NCBI GenBank assembly: GCA_026826555.1
Contig: JAKSZT010053883.1
Span: 30,113,282 to 30,177,281 of the forward strand
Source of the DNA: Tolypeutes matacus
Taxonomy: Eukaryota; Chordata; Mammalia; Cingulata; Chlamyphoridae
Direction: 5' to 3'
DNA: 64,000 nucleotides
Under the pieces are notes generated by a model. That model did not search any database, was not told where the DNA came from, and worked only from the letters and a program-made list of their open reading frames with translations. The first letter of the stretch is position 1; every line of letters begins with the position of its first letter. Positions 1 through 57,904 of this stretch are shown here, piece after piece. The position numbers and the translations under genes were made by a program.

Positions 1-689
<689 letters not shown>

Positions 690-1162
690 TTTTTAAGGAT
701 TTATTTATTTACTTTTATCCATTTTTATACCCCTCCAACCCCCCACCCCGTTTTTGCTGTTTCTGTGTTCATTCACAGGACAACTCTCTGTGTCTGTTTC
801 CTGCCCTCTCTTCTCATCCTTCTCCTGTCTTCACTGGAATTCGATCCTTGGACTCTCCGATGTGGGAGAGAGGTGTCCTACTGTCTGCACCACCTTATGG
901 TTTTTCAGTGCATCTCATCTTGGCTCTCGCTTGTGTCACTCTCCTGTTACGACGTCATCTTGCTGCGTGGCTTGCAGGGCCTGGCGGCACACCCGTGCAC
1001 GGAGCCTGTTGGCCCACATGCCTTCTATATTTTCCTTTTTTAAAAATTTTTATCAGAAAAAAAAAAAAAAAAAATTTTTTTACCAGGAGGTCCTGGGGGT
1101 CGAACCCAGGTCCCTCCAAATGGGAGTCAGACGCCCAACCACCCGAGTCACATCCGCCCCCC
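690..1162 (-). repeat. Composite (dimeric) DAS-type SINE
   Basis: Reading on the minus strand, a short tRNA-like head ends at an A-rich linker near 1038-1077. It is followed by a second tRNA-like unit and an A/T-rich tail near 690-720. The same two-unit arrangement occurs at 24273-24731 and 43124-43535, which shows this is a recurring composite rather than a chance pair. Confidence 0.85.
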
Positions 1163-2380
1163 TGCTATATCACTTAAGGTTGACCAGAGATACCCAAAAT
1201 TACAGTCTTTTCCCATACAGGATGGTCATATAATAAATCAGACTTAGTTTATCACCAGCATTCTAAAAGCCAGACCTAGGGAGAAAAACTAGGTCTGGGG
1301 ACACATGCCTGGTTTCTAATATAGCGAATGTTTAGCCCACCCTGATTATCACAAAATCAGGAGAGTGAGAATATTCGTATCGCACTAAAATTTGAGACAC
1401 ACTACCCTGCTCTCCAGTCAGACTCAACCACTCAGCAATCCTCAGACAAGCCCTATGCTTCTGTCTCTGCCTTTGCCAGGCTCCATCTGTCTTGGATCCT
1501 CCTTTGTTTAGCCTTGGATGTTAAAATCCATTCTTTACTTCAAAGCCCATCTCAGCTGCCACACCTTTCTGAAATCCTCACTGATCACCCCAAATTGGGG
1601 GCAACAGATCTCTCAGCCCACGTACCTTTCCCAGTTTGCTTGCTGCATGCTGATTCGCCTTAGTTATTTATGTACAGCTTACATTCCCTGAGTGTTGGCT
1701 CAGGGAGAGGCCTTAGGAGGCCCAAATGTTTCACCCTGCAAGCCACAATTGCAAGAGGAATATTAGTTTTATGAATGTGGTGAGGTGATAGTATTCTGAA
1801 TGAAGATGGCAGTGGGAATGGAAAGAAGGAATAATGTTAAAGACCCCAAAAAGAGCCAATCAGAATCCTTGGAGGCTGATTAAATATGGAACGTGGGCAG
1901 TAGGAAAAGGAATCAATTTTTAAAATTGTAACATGTTTAGCATGATTTAAATTTTAACACTGGTTATCCAGAGCAATGGTGGCCCATTGATAGGAAAAGT
2001 GTTGGGGAAGGGGGTTGTGGTCATGCCTGTGGAGTATATCTTATTTTTTGGCTACTCAGTGACTGAAACTCCTTTCCTCAAGTTTGGGGAAATCTGCCAT
2101 TCTATGAATTTCGGTAGGAAGTAGAGTTCTGCATCTCACTACAGTTGATTTAAAGGCTAGATGTTGTCTCTGATCCTTGTCAGCTCTCGTGTGGGCTTGT
2201 GACCTAAACTCAGCCATTGTCAGCTTTTAATCCGGGGCAAGTGACAAACTGGCAGGACTGTCTAGAGTCCATCCTGGGGTCTGTGTCGTCCTGGGTAGTG
2301 GTGCTGGTGCTGGGCTGCTTCCCGCTGCCATCTCCCCTTCCTTTGTGCTTTCCCTGCCCACTGCCTATTTTCTTTCTTTC
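1163..2380. other. Intergenic sequence, no gene seen
   Basis: Unique-looking mammalian intergenic DNA with scattered old-repeat character. No splice-bounded coding segment resembling a known protein was recognised in either strand. Confidence 0.5.
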
Positions 2381-2597
2381 TTTTTTTTTTTCAAGCCTAC
2401 ATTTATTTATTTTTTTGAGGGACCAGGGCTGGGGATTGGGAAGCTGGCACCCAACCACTGAGCAACATCAGCTCCCCGAGTTGGTTTTCTCATTTGCTTG
2501 TTGTCTGTTTTTTGTTTTTAGGGGGCACTGGGGACCAAACCCGGGAAATCCCATGAGGGAAGCAGGCACTCAACCGCTTGAGCTACATCCGCTCCCC
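2381..2597 (-). repeat. Two short tRNA-SINE monomers in tandem
   Basis: Two minus-strand tRNA-like heads end at GCTCCCC near 2477 and 2597, each followed on the minus strand by an A-rich segment. The flanks CTGCCTATTTTCT (about 2361) and CTGCACATTTTCT (about 2597) look like one diverged target-site duplication around both. Confidence 0.75.
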
Positions 2598-3009
2598 CTG
2601 CACATTTTCTGAGGCTTTGTCAGTCTTCCTGACAATTCTGTGTTGCCTAATGGCCTTTCAACAAATTTCTTTTCTATTTAAGTAGCCAAAACTGGTTTTA
2701 GTACAGGGCCTGCTTGAACTGAATTCATTTCAGAAGCCTTGACTATCTCTGTTCTCTAAAGCTGTTTCGGTTCTGTTTCCAACACCAGAGGATCATGGAA
2801 TCCTAAGAGTTAGAATGTACTCCCCAGGCCATCTGTTCCAACTTAACTACCAGTGGCCAAATCCCCTCCACAACCCCCTGCAGATGACCCCCTACCCTCT
2901 GCCTGCAAAACTCCAGTGACCGGCAACTCACATTTTTGCAAGGCGATCTACTTCATTGATTTTGGAACTCTTGGTAACTTTAGCTTCTAGTTCTTGTCTA
3001 TGGAGAAAT

Positions 3010-3358
3010 GTTTTTTTTTTGTTTGGTTTTGTTTTTTAAAATTTATTTATTCACTTTATTTACCACTCCCCTCCTCCAAATGGTTCTCTCGTCTGTCTGC
3101 TCACCTTCATGAGGCACCAGGAACCAAACCTGGGACCTCCCATATGAGAGGCAAGTGCCCAATGGCCTGAGCCACATCTGCTTGCCGCGAGCTGTGGCAC
3201 CTGCTGGCTTGTGGCATCTGCTTGTTGCAAGGGGGTGGTGTCTAGCTCGTTGCAGCAGGGCTGCATCTGCTCATCTTCTTTTAGGAGGCACGGCAACCCA
3301 AACCCAGGACCTCCCATGTGTAGGCGGGCGCCCAACTGGTTGAGCCACATCCGCTTCC
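3010..3358 (-). repeat. Composite tRNA-derived SINE
   Basis: Minus-strand element with two box-B-containing heads (about 3120-3180 and 3300-3358) joined by a GC-rich linker and ending in a poly(A), seen as poly(T) at 3010-3020. Confidence 0.75.
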
Positions 3359-3371
3359 CCCTTTTTTAAAT

Positions 3372-3407
<36 letters not shown>

Positions 3408-3408
<1 letters not shown>

Positions 3409-3577
3409 AGATTTTATTTATTTATTCATTTATCCCCCCCTTGCTGCTTGCGCTCACTGGGTCAGCCAACCACGCCGTGCGGGCGGGCCTGCCCTCATCA
3501 GGAGGCCCCGGGAACCGAACCCGGGGCCTCCCACATGGTAAACGGGAGCCCCACTGATTGAGCCACAGCTGCTTCCC
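3408..3577 (-). repeat. DAS-type SINE (long form)
   Basis: Full long-form unit on the minus strand: GGGAAGC head, boxes A and B, the GC-rich body and the ATAAATGAATAAATAAAATC tail. A TTTA microsatellite at 3367-3405 is the expanded tail. Confidence 0.92.
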
Positions 3578-3797
3578 TATTTTTTTTTTTTTATTTTAAT
3601 TTCAAAAGTTTTTATGTGCCTTTTGAAAGTGCAGTAAATATACCAAATAAATAAAATAAAATGACTTTAGTTTTAGACATCTTAAGTGTAAGATGCTGTG
3701 GAATGGTTCAGTGAAAATGAGTTTGCAGCACAGGCGGGGTGGGGGTGGCTACAGAGATTTGGGACTCAATAGCACAGAGGTAATGGCTGAAGTTACT

Positions 3798-3936
3798 GAG
3801 CATAAGATAAAACAGCATTCCATGTCCTTTCTGGATATAATTAAATTTTCAAAGGCAAAGTGATCTAAATGGGGGCAAAAAAGCTGACTTTCCTTATGAA
3901 ATAGACTAAATAAACATAAAAATTAAGAAAAATCAT
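3798..3936 (+). repeat. Unit duplicated at 25250-25387, upstream of a SINE
   Basis: About 139 bp directly preceding the SINE at 3937 are repeated base for base at 25250-25387, where they again directly precede a long-form DAS SINE. With the SINE included, the shared block is about 310 bp and I see one substitution (GTGG versus CGGC) outside the tails. Confidence 0.9.
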
Positions 3937-4134
3937 GGGAAGTGGCTGTGGCTCAATCAGTAGGGCTCCCGTTTACCATATGGGAGGCCCCGGGTTCGGT
4001 TCCCGGGGCCTCCTGGTGAAGGCAAGCCCGCCCGCACGGCGTGGTTAGCTGACCCAGCGAGCACAAGCAGCAAGGGGGGGATAAATGAATAAATAAATAA
4101 AATCTTTAAAAAAATAAAAAATAAAAATAAAAAA
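3937..4134 (+). repeat. DAS-type SINE (long form)
   Basis: GGGAAGTGGCTGTGGCTC head with box A and box B, a GC-rich body and an AATAAATAAATAAAATC tail. It forms the 3' part of the duplicated block starting at 3798. Confidence 0.93.
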
Positions 4135-4260
4135 TGGGGGGTCGGATGTAGCTCAACTGGTTGGGCGTCCGTCTCCCATATGGAGGGACCCGGGTTCGAT
4201 TCCCAGGACCTCCCGGTAAAAAAAATAAATAAATAAAATAAAATAAAATAAAATAAAAAA
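4135..4260 (+). repeat. Short-form tRNA-SINE
   Basis: GGGGTCGGATGTAGCTC head, box B GGTTCGATTCC and an AAATAAAATA tail. It follows the long form without a gap, the same long-then-short order as in the composite at 26393-26716 (minus strand). Confidence 0.9.
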
Positions 4261-5490
4261 TGAAATGTCCTCTCTTGGGGAAGAAAAAGGTGATGCAGGC
4301 AATTTGCAGAAGAATACAAACTGAGTACTGTGGGGAATATACAACTTTCAGACAGCAATGAGAACAGAGTATGGAATAGCGAGGGTGAGAAATAGAGTGA
4401 GAGAGAGAAAGGATATGAGGGTGAGGAGTGGAAAGAAAAGCCAGGGATGAAAGAAGGATCAAGTGTAGCCAATGGTTACAGACAAATGGGGCCCCAGGGA
4501 TCCACTATCACTGACAGCCTAAGGCTGAGAGAGGGACACAGCCTAAGGCTGACTCAGCTTTTGACCCAAAAATTTGGTTTGCTGTGTTCCACAAACCCTT
4601 CCAGGCTGGGTGGGGCCCCACCATTGTTTACCTTGGGAGCCATCATGGGATTAAAGGATCCAACCCTCTCAATCTCCCTCTCTACTGACCCGGGCTGGTT
4701 TTTGAAGATGCAGATGCAGAGGAGAGTGGAATCATTTCCTATCCAGGAAAAGCCAGGGAAGGTTGAACTGCCTTTGAGAAAGTTTAAATTATGAGGCTCT
4801 TTGCCTTCAGACAGGAACCTCTGTCACACTGATCTTGGCCATGTTAGGCAAAAACACTTTGACCTGGCATTGAACTGAAAGAGCTGCCAAAGTGCACCAT
4901 CTGCAGGCAGACCAAAAGTACACGTGAGGAAATTAAAAGTAAGTAAGAGAGGATTTTTCTGGCCTTTACAGCCTCCCTCCCCAAGGACCTAGGAAGCTGG
5001 TCTGCAACCCATTACTGGGTCCAGAGCCCAGATTTGAGCAACTAACAGGGACAATCCTAAAGACCCAGAACAGGTTGAACCAAGAATCAAAGCACCAAAA
5101 AAAAAGAAGAATCAAAGCGCAGCAGTAACACACAGCCTCCTGCCACTAACTCCCTATGAAAGAGAGAGAAATTGAGCATCTGTGTAAACTCAACACCCTA
5201 ATCAGATGCCTAGACATCAGCAAAAAATTATAAGTCATACTAAGAAAATGGAAGAAATGGCCCAAGAAAAGGAATATATTAAAGCCCCAGAAGAGATGCA
5301 GGATCTGAGACAACTAATTAATGAGATGCACACAAATTTCCAAGATCAAATTAATGAGTTGAAAAACAATGTGGCTAAAGAGATAAAGGACTTCAAGAAG
5401 ACACGGAGCGAGGACAAAGAAGAATCTGAAAACCTGAATGGAAAAGTAACAAAATGAAAGACACAATAGGTGAGCTAAAAATCACATTAG

Positions 5491-5588
5491 AGGGGAACAG
5501 ATATAGCTCGAGTGGTTGAGCGCCTGCTTCCCACATATGAGGTCCTAGGTTCGATCCCCAGTACCACCTAAAAAAAAAAAAAAAACCA
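5491..5588 (+). repeat. Short tRNA-SINE inside L1 ORF1
   Basis: A GGGGAACAGATATAGCTC head and poly(A) tail interrupt L1 copy A. The flanks ACATTAGAGG and ACATCAGAGG are its target-site duplication. Confidence 0.88.
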
Positions 5589-5691
5589 CAACATCAGAGG
5601 CATACAACAACAGACTCAAATAAAGAATAAGTAATACAGAAGACAGAACAGCTGAAATTGAAGAGAGAAAAGAATGGAAAAATTGAGCAAG

Positions 5692-6030
5692 GGGGAAACA
5701 GATGTGGCTCAGGCAGCTGGGTGCCTGCCTCTCACATGGGAGGTCCCGGGTTTGGTTCCTGGTGCCTCCTAAAGAATACAAACAAACAACAGCAGACATT
5801 GAGCAAAAACAATGAGCAGACAAGCAGACAACAAGCAAAAACAATCAGCAAGACAGCGAGCAAAAACAAAATGAGTAGGAAGCGGAAGTGGCTCAAGCAG
5901 TTGGGTGCCCACCTCCTATATGGGTTCGGTTCCTGATGCCTCCTAAAGAAGAAACAAAGAAACAAAGCACAGAGAATGAGAAAAAATGAGCAGACACCAA
6001 ATAAAAACAACGAGCAAACAGACGAGGGTG
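5692..6030 (+). repeat. Two tandem tRNA-SINEs inside L1 ORF1
   Basis: Two plus-strand heads at about 5692 and 5878 are each followed by a tail rich in AGCAAAAACA and CAGACAA motifs instead of a plain poly(A). They split L1 copy A ORF1 between 5690 and 6060. Confidence 0.85.
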
Positions 6031-8410
6031 CCATTTCGGGGGGGGGGAGGGGTGGAATTGAGAAGGGGCCCTGAATGATAAGGGGAGTTGAATGATAACC
6101 CGAAACACAACAATGTATGTGTCATGGGAGTTCCAGAAGGAGAAGGGAAAAGGGACAGAAAGAGTATTTGAAGAAATAATAGCTAAAAATTTCCCAGCTC
6201 TTATGAAAGAAATGAACTTACATGTCCAAGAAGCGCTGTGTACCCCAATTCAAATAAATGCGAATAGATCTAATCCAAGACATATTATACTCAGAATGTC
6301 AAACATCAAAGATAAAGAGAAAATTCTGAGAGCAGCAAGGGAGAAGCAAACCATCACATTCAAGGGACGCCCAATAAGACTTGGTGCAGATTTCTCATCA
6401 GAAACCATGGACACAAGAAGACAGCGGTATGATACAATTAGGATACTGAAAGAGAAAAACTGCCAGCCGAGAATTCTGTATCGAGCAAAAGTGTCCTTCA
6501 AATATGAAGATGAGTATAAAATATTCACAAACATACAGAAACTAAGAGAGTTCATAAAAAAGAATCCACCTTTGCAGGAAATATTAAAGGAAGCCTTAGA
6601 TACTGAAAGAAAAAGACAGGAGAGAGAGGCTTGGAGGAGAGTATAGAAGAAAGAATAGCAGAAAGGATAACCAAAAGACTAAAAAGACAGGCGAAAATAC
6701 GATATGACATATGAAAACCAAAAAATAAAATGGTGGGAGCAAATAATGCATTTACAGTAATATCATGAAATATGAATGCATTAAACTCCCCAATCAAAAG
6801 ATATAGGCTGAAAGAATGGATAAAAACACATGAGCCATCCATATGCTGCTTACAAGAGACTCACCTTAGACCCAGGGATACAAACCAGCTCAAAGTGATA
6901 GGTTGGAAAAAGATACTCCATGCAAATAGTAACAAAAAAAAGAGCAGGAGTAGCTATACTAATATCGGACAAAACAGACTTTAAATGCAAAAAAGTTATA
7001 AGAGATACAGAAGGCCATAATATATTAATAAAAGGGACAATCTGCCAGGAAGATATGACAGTCATAAATATCTATGCACCAAACCAGGGTGCCCCAAAAT
7101 ACATGAGGCAAACTCTGGCAAAACTGAAGGGAGAAATAGACATCTCTACAATAATCATTAGAGACTTCAACACAACACTCACATCATTAGATTGAACAAC
7201 TAGACAGAAGATCAACAAGGAAACAGAGAACTTAAACAATATGATAAATGAGCTAGACCTAACAGACATATATAGAACGTTGCACGCAAATGCATGTGTT
7301 ATACATTCTTCTCAAGTACCCATGGATCTTTCTCCAACATAAACCACATTAGGTCACAATGCAGGTCTCAATAAATATAAACATGATGGAATATTATGTA
7401 GCTGTAAGAAGAAATGAAGTCGTAAAGCATATGACATCATGGATGAACCTGGAGGACATTTTGTTGAGTGAAGCAAGCCAGACACAGTAGCTGTATGATT
7501 CAGCTACTATGAACTAAATATATTGTATAATCTCATGGAGTTAATAACCTGAATATGGGTCACCAGAAAATAGAGTAAGTTTAGAGAATGGAAAGCTGAG
7601 GGTTAACTTGTGCAGAATTGATAAAAAGCATGTGTGTTAATCTTTGGAAATGAATAGAAAAGGTGAAAGCCCATGTTTGTAACTAGCAGTACTATTATGT
7701 GAGTATGAAAGTGGTTTAAAGGGAAAGTCTAAGGTCATATATATTACTAAAAGGAAAGCTAAAAAATGTAACATGGGATTGTATAGCATAGTAAAACCAC
7801 AACATGAGATATGAATATGGGTAAAATTGCATATATATGACCGTTTTTCTTTGAAACTGAACAAATGTTAATACTACAAGATGTTAATATCAGACAAAAA
7901 AACCATTATGCTAAGTGAAAGAAACCAGACACAAAGTACTACTTATTGTATGATTCCATTTATATAAAATGTAAGTATAAATCAACATATAAAAGTGAAG
8001 TTTCATTAGTGGTTATATAGGGCTGGGGAAGGACTGCTAAGGGGTGTGCAGCTTTTCTTTTTGGTGTAATGAAATTGTTCTAAAATTCTTTGTGGTGATG
8101 AATGCACAACATTGTGATTATACTAAAAGCCATTGATTATACACTTTGGATAGATTGTATGGTATGTGAATAGCTCAATAAAACTGCTTAATAAATAATT
8201 GTGCAAGAATAGCCAGAAATAGCAGCTATGTACAGCAGGGGAAACAGAGATTGAGGTGAAGAATTTTCTTGTTTATTATTATTATTATTGAGATAATGGA
8301 AGTGCTCTAATAATGATTGAAGTGATAAATGCACAACTATGTGATTATAGCAAATACCATTGATTGTACACTTTGGATGAATTGCATGTTTTATTAATAT
8401 GTATCAATAA

Positions 8411-8600
8411 GGGAAGCGGCTGTGGCTCGATCAGTAGGGCTCCCGTTTACCGTATGGGAGGCCCCGGGTTCGGTTCCCGGGGCCTCCTGGTGAAGGTGGG
8501 CCCACCCGCACGGCGTGGTTGGCTGGCCCGGCGAGCGCAGGCAGCGGGGGGGGGGGGGGAAAAAAAAAAAAAAAAAAAAAAATAATAAAAAAAATATATT
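8411..8600 (+). repeat. DAS-type SINE (long form)
   Basis: Complete head, boxes and body. The tail is a poly(G) run followed by poly(A), merging into AT-rich sequence. Confidence 0.92.
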
Positions 8601-8649
8601 TATATATTTATAAAAAAAATTGTTTTTTAAAAAAAAGAAAAAAAAAAAA

Positions 8650-10030
8650 AGACTAGGTATTATGCTAAATATATACATTTAAAAATTTGCACTTCTCTGT
8701 GGCTTCCTGTGACTTGAATTGGTGCAAATGGGAAAACTTGGCTCTCTACTGGATGTAAACCAGAGTGACAATCCAGTTGGAAGTGGATGAGGGTATCTGA
8801 TCCTGTTTAGATTTGGGGATCTCTGCAATCTGGTTGTCATGCTGAATTTTGTGTTTTTCCTATTGGGATCTGGATCTAAGGCTAAAAAAGAATTTTACCT
8901 TTAAAGCTTGTTAGAAATTTATGTGGGCTACATTGGATGACTTTCCGCTTAAAATTGAGGACTATGTACATTTTTCCCCTTTTTCTCTTCCCCCTCATCT
9001 CAATTTTATCATATCTTCTGGGTGTCATTAAAGTATTTTTGTTTAGAAGGCTTTTCTAGAGCTCTGCCTTGTATGATCTATAGGGCATTCCATCTCTGTG
9101 ATAAGAACAAGAGTGGGACAGTTGGAAACTTACTTGAGAAGAGCTTACAGTCAGAGAAGAGGTGAAAGAGAGCCGATAGACCCCCAAAGATTAGGAATCA
9201 AGGAGTGGAGGGCCGCCAAGATTCTGTTTCTCAGGCTTTACCTGGTGTAGGGCTTAGGAATCTATGAACTCAAAAAATTCTTTGGGTAAAAAAAAAAAAA
9301 AAAATTCTTTGGGTAAGCTGAATTTGAGCCACTGAACTAGTTATTTCACTTTCTTACAGATGAGGGTAACTGGCCTCAGGTGACATGGTGAGTTTGGGGC
9401 AGGGAGGGGCCCAGAGCCTTGCTCTGGCCACGGAGTGCCTTCCTCTGAAGTGCACTGGAAGTCATTGTATGAGGACACCCTCCTACTCCTTTGGCCTGGT
9501 TTCAAATGAGCATTGAGGCATTGTTTGTACTCAGTCCACATTTTAGCCAGTGCAATCCCTATCTTCTTTTTTCTTTGCTTCTTCCTGACTCCCATGTTTT
9601 CTCTGGATGCCCTGAACCATCAGGCAAATAAACTTGTTTTTCTCAATATTTGTGCAAGTCTAGAGACATGAAACTCAAAGATTGCCTCATCACAGAGTTG
9701 TCTTACCAGAGATCTGTATCTTGTTTATTTACTGAGAGGACAGATACGTTTGAAATCATCAGCATCACTCTGGGATAGGTAGAGGGAGGAGGCTGCTTTT
9801 TCTCAGCAGCTCCTGGCCCACTTCCAAGGCCCCAGGACATGCTCACTACAGTAGATGGTGAAGCTCAGGTTTGTTACAGTGTGGTAGGAACCAGGCTCAA
9901 AACAGGACAGAAACTTCCCCTTCATCTGTCATTTAGTTGGGCCACCCCAACTGGTGGCAGATTGTTTCAAAGAGCACTTCTCCCAACAGACCTTTTGGGA
10001 GTTTTTTTGGTAGATAAGGAAACATAATCT
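8650..10030. other. Region downstream of OSCP1, no gene seen
   Basis: Single-copy-looking DNA between the last SINE and the probable OSCP1 mRNA end. A second minus-strand AATAAA at 9724-9729 could be an alternative distal poly(A) signal. LSM10, expected next from human gene order, has no match here. Confidence 0.5.
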
Positions 10031-11314
10031 CAATGGATAGGAAGCTTACATTTATTTGGTGATTTGCCTTTTTGTATTCAAACGCTTTGCCCTGGGCAAC
10101 CAAAGGGCAGCTTCTTTGGTCCACACATTTCAGCACTAAGTTTGCCTTTACTCTTCCCAGGATGAGAGAGGCCAAGTGGTCCCTGTAGTTGGCTTAAAAC
10201 TCAGGAGATGATCAGTTCAGTTCCGTTTCTCTCCTACCCTCTGCCATTCTGGATATTCCTTCTGTAAGACTGAAAGGACTTTGATCTCTGGATGTTGGTG
10301 GCCCAAACCCTGCCTGTTACTCAATCTGAGTAGGGAGCAGGTAGCTGAGAGCTAATTTTCCTTCCTGAAACAAGGAGGGCAGGCCGGGCCTGAGATATTT
10401 TACATGGATCCCAATTCTACTTGGCATCCTGCCTCCTGAAGGTAAGTGACTCAGCTGGTGCACAGATGGGAAAGTGGCACACCATGCAGTATCCCATGTA
10501 TCCAACCTAAGGTTCTGCTTGGTGACTGACAGTGAAGGAGAGAAGACAGATGTCACGGCACATCATGCTGGGTGTCTTTACAAGGCAATAACACTAAGTG
10601 GTGGAGGAAGAATCTGGGGGTAAGGAGAACATGTCATGTTGAAAAGCAAAATATTTTCTTGGTACACATCTCCATATGGAATAAACCCACATTCACATAT
10701 GGAAAGAGATGTGCAGAGAACCACAGACACCCACATGCCACTGCTCGGGGCCCAGCTAAGTGTTCCCTGTCAGGGCCTTGCTTTCTCTGATTCTCTGAGG
10801 TTACAGGGAGAGGTGGGTTGTCAAAACTGAGTCCCAACTGTTTGGCGTACAACTGCCTTTTCTACCTATTTCAAACTCAACTACAAGGCAGAACACATCC
10901 CAGAGAGCTCTGAAGTCTTCGTTATGGTTCACAGGCATCTGTGAAGTGTAGATCTCCACAGGAAAGCTGTCACAGTCAACCTGAAAGGGGCAATGGAGGT
11001 GTCCCTTTTCCGACTCTGGGGCTCAAGCCCACAGCCCATGATGCTTTGGATGGTTGCAACAGAATGAGAAAGAAAATGGAAAAGGTCCAATTTAAAAGAC
11101 AGAATATATTTTGCTAAAATATATGTGTGTGCCTTCCAGAGGGTGTGCCTCCTGAGGGAGCCTTGCACAGTTAGTTACACATAAGCAGGAACAACAGGTT
11201 AACGGCTTCACCCAGTAGAAAACTAGCAGCATCATTGGGGACCCTGGGGCCATCCCCAGGGTCCTCTTCAAGAGGCCTCTCCTGTGGTGGGGGAGGGGTG
11301 CCTGGTCTGCAGAG
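10031..11314 (-). other. OSCP1: Probable OSCP1 3' UTR
   Basis: The first minus-strand AATAAA after the OSCP1 stop codon is at 10051-10056, which predicts a 3'UTR of about 1.28 kb ending near 10031. I found no interspersed repeat in it. The boundary is inferred from the signal alone. Several short open frames here are not conserved proteins that I recognise. Confidence 0.5.
10051..10056 (-). terminator. OSCP1: Candidate OSCP1 poly(A) signal
   Basis: Canonical AATAAA on the minus strand, the first one downstream of the stop codon. An alternative lies at 9724-9729. Confidence 0.5.
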
Positions 11315-57404
<46,090 letters not shown>

Positions 57405-57492
57405 GGTGCTGGAAGTGAGGAGGGCTGTTGGAGAACCCCAGGACCTGGCAGCCAGTGGCCTACAGGCCCGGCCGCCGCGTCCTCGCTGCCTC

Positions 57493-57506
57493 GTTTCTAG
57501 GGTAAC
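57493..57506. promoter_or_regulatory. RFX-type X-box candidate
   Basis: GTTTCT-AG-GGTAAC fits the RFX palindrome RYYNYY-N(1-3)-RRNRAC. On the gene strand it reads GTTACC-CT-AGAAAC, about 90-100 bp above the OSCP1 ATG. Confidence 0.6.
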
Positions 57507-57904
57507 GCCGCTCACAAGAAAAGAGAACCAATCAGAAGGCCGTTTGGTGAGAGGTGCCCCGAGAGCGGACTCTTATTGGGCTGGGTGGCCGAGACTGTCC
57601 ACGGTGGATTGGCCCGAGCCCGACGGGGGAGAAACGTTGGCCCTCAGTTGCAGAGCGCTAGATTTGAGTTTCTTAATCTTCTCTGTCGGGGCGAGGAGCC
57701 GGCGGGATGCTTTGGCGGGCAGGCCTCCCAGCCCCACCGCAGCCAGCCTGGAGCTTGGGCCTCGGGCGAGGAAGGGGACGAGCACTGCGGCTCGGCCCAG
57801 CCCTCTTCACACGACACCCCCATCCCGCGCCGAGCTTGCTGCCTAAAGTCACGGGCGCCTAAAAGAGGAAACCCCAAGCAAATCATCTTTAGAGACCCCA
57901 GTTA

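Larger units (their letters stand above)
4470..8400 (+). mobile_element. LINE-1 with internal ORF2 deletion (copy A)
   Basis: Plus-strand L1. The 5'UTR remnant starts near 4470. ORF1 is read in pieces from 5206 to about 6646, with a coiled-coil-like N-terminal part rich in K/E/N and then the RNA-binding C-terminal part. ORF2 begins at about 6772 with endonuclease-domain sequence and stops near 7380, where the sequence jumps to the extreme ORF2 3' end and a long 3'UTR. Most of the reverse transcriptase is therefore deleted. Three SINEs are inserted in ORF1. The copy matches 32860-40268 closely. Frameshifts show it is not active. Confidence 0.9.

Noticed and set aside
3937..4113. tRNA gene (box A and box B present)
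   Set aside because: It is the promoter of a tRNA-derived SINE with a non-tRNA body and A-rich tail.
5692..6030. CRISPR-like spaced repeats in the SINE tails (CAAAAACAA motifs)
   Set aside because: They are low-complexity SINE tails without uniform repeats or spacers; mammalian genome.
8394..8678. Open frames with GNRTRGLP/GTEPGASH-type repeats (also at 3957, 25405, 25873, 48818 and others)
   Set aside because: They are translations of antisense DAS SINEs; the same peptide recurs wherever the SINE does.
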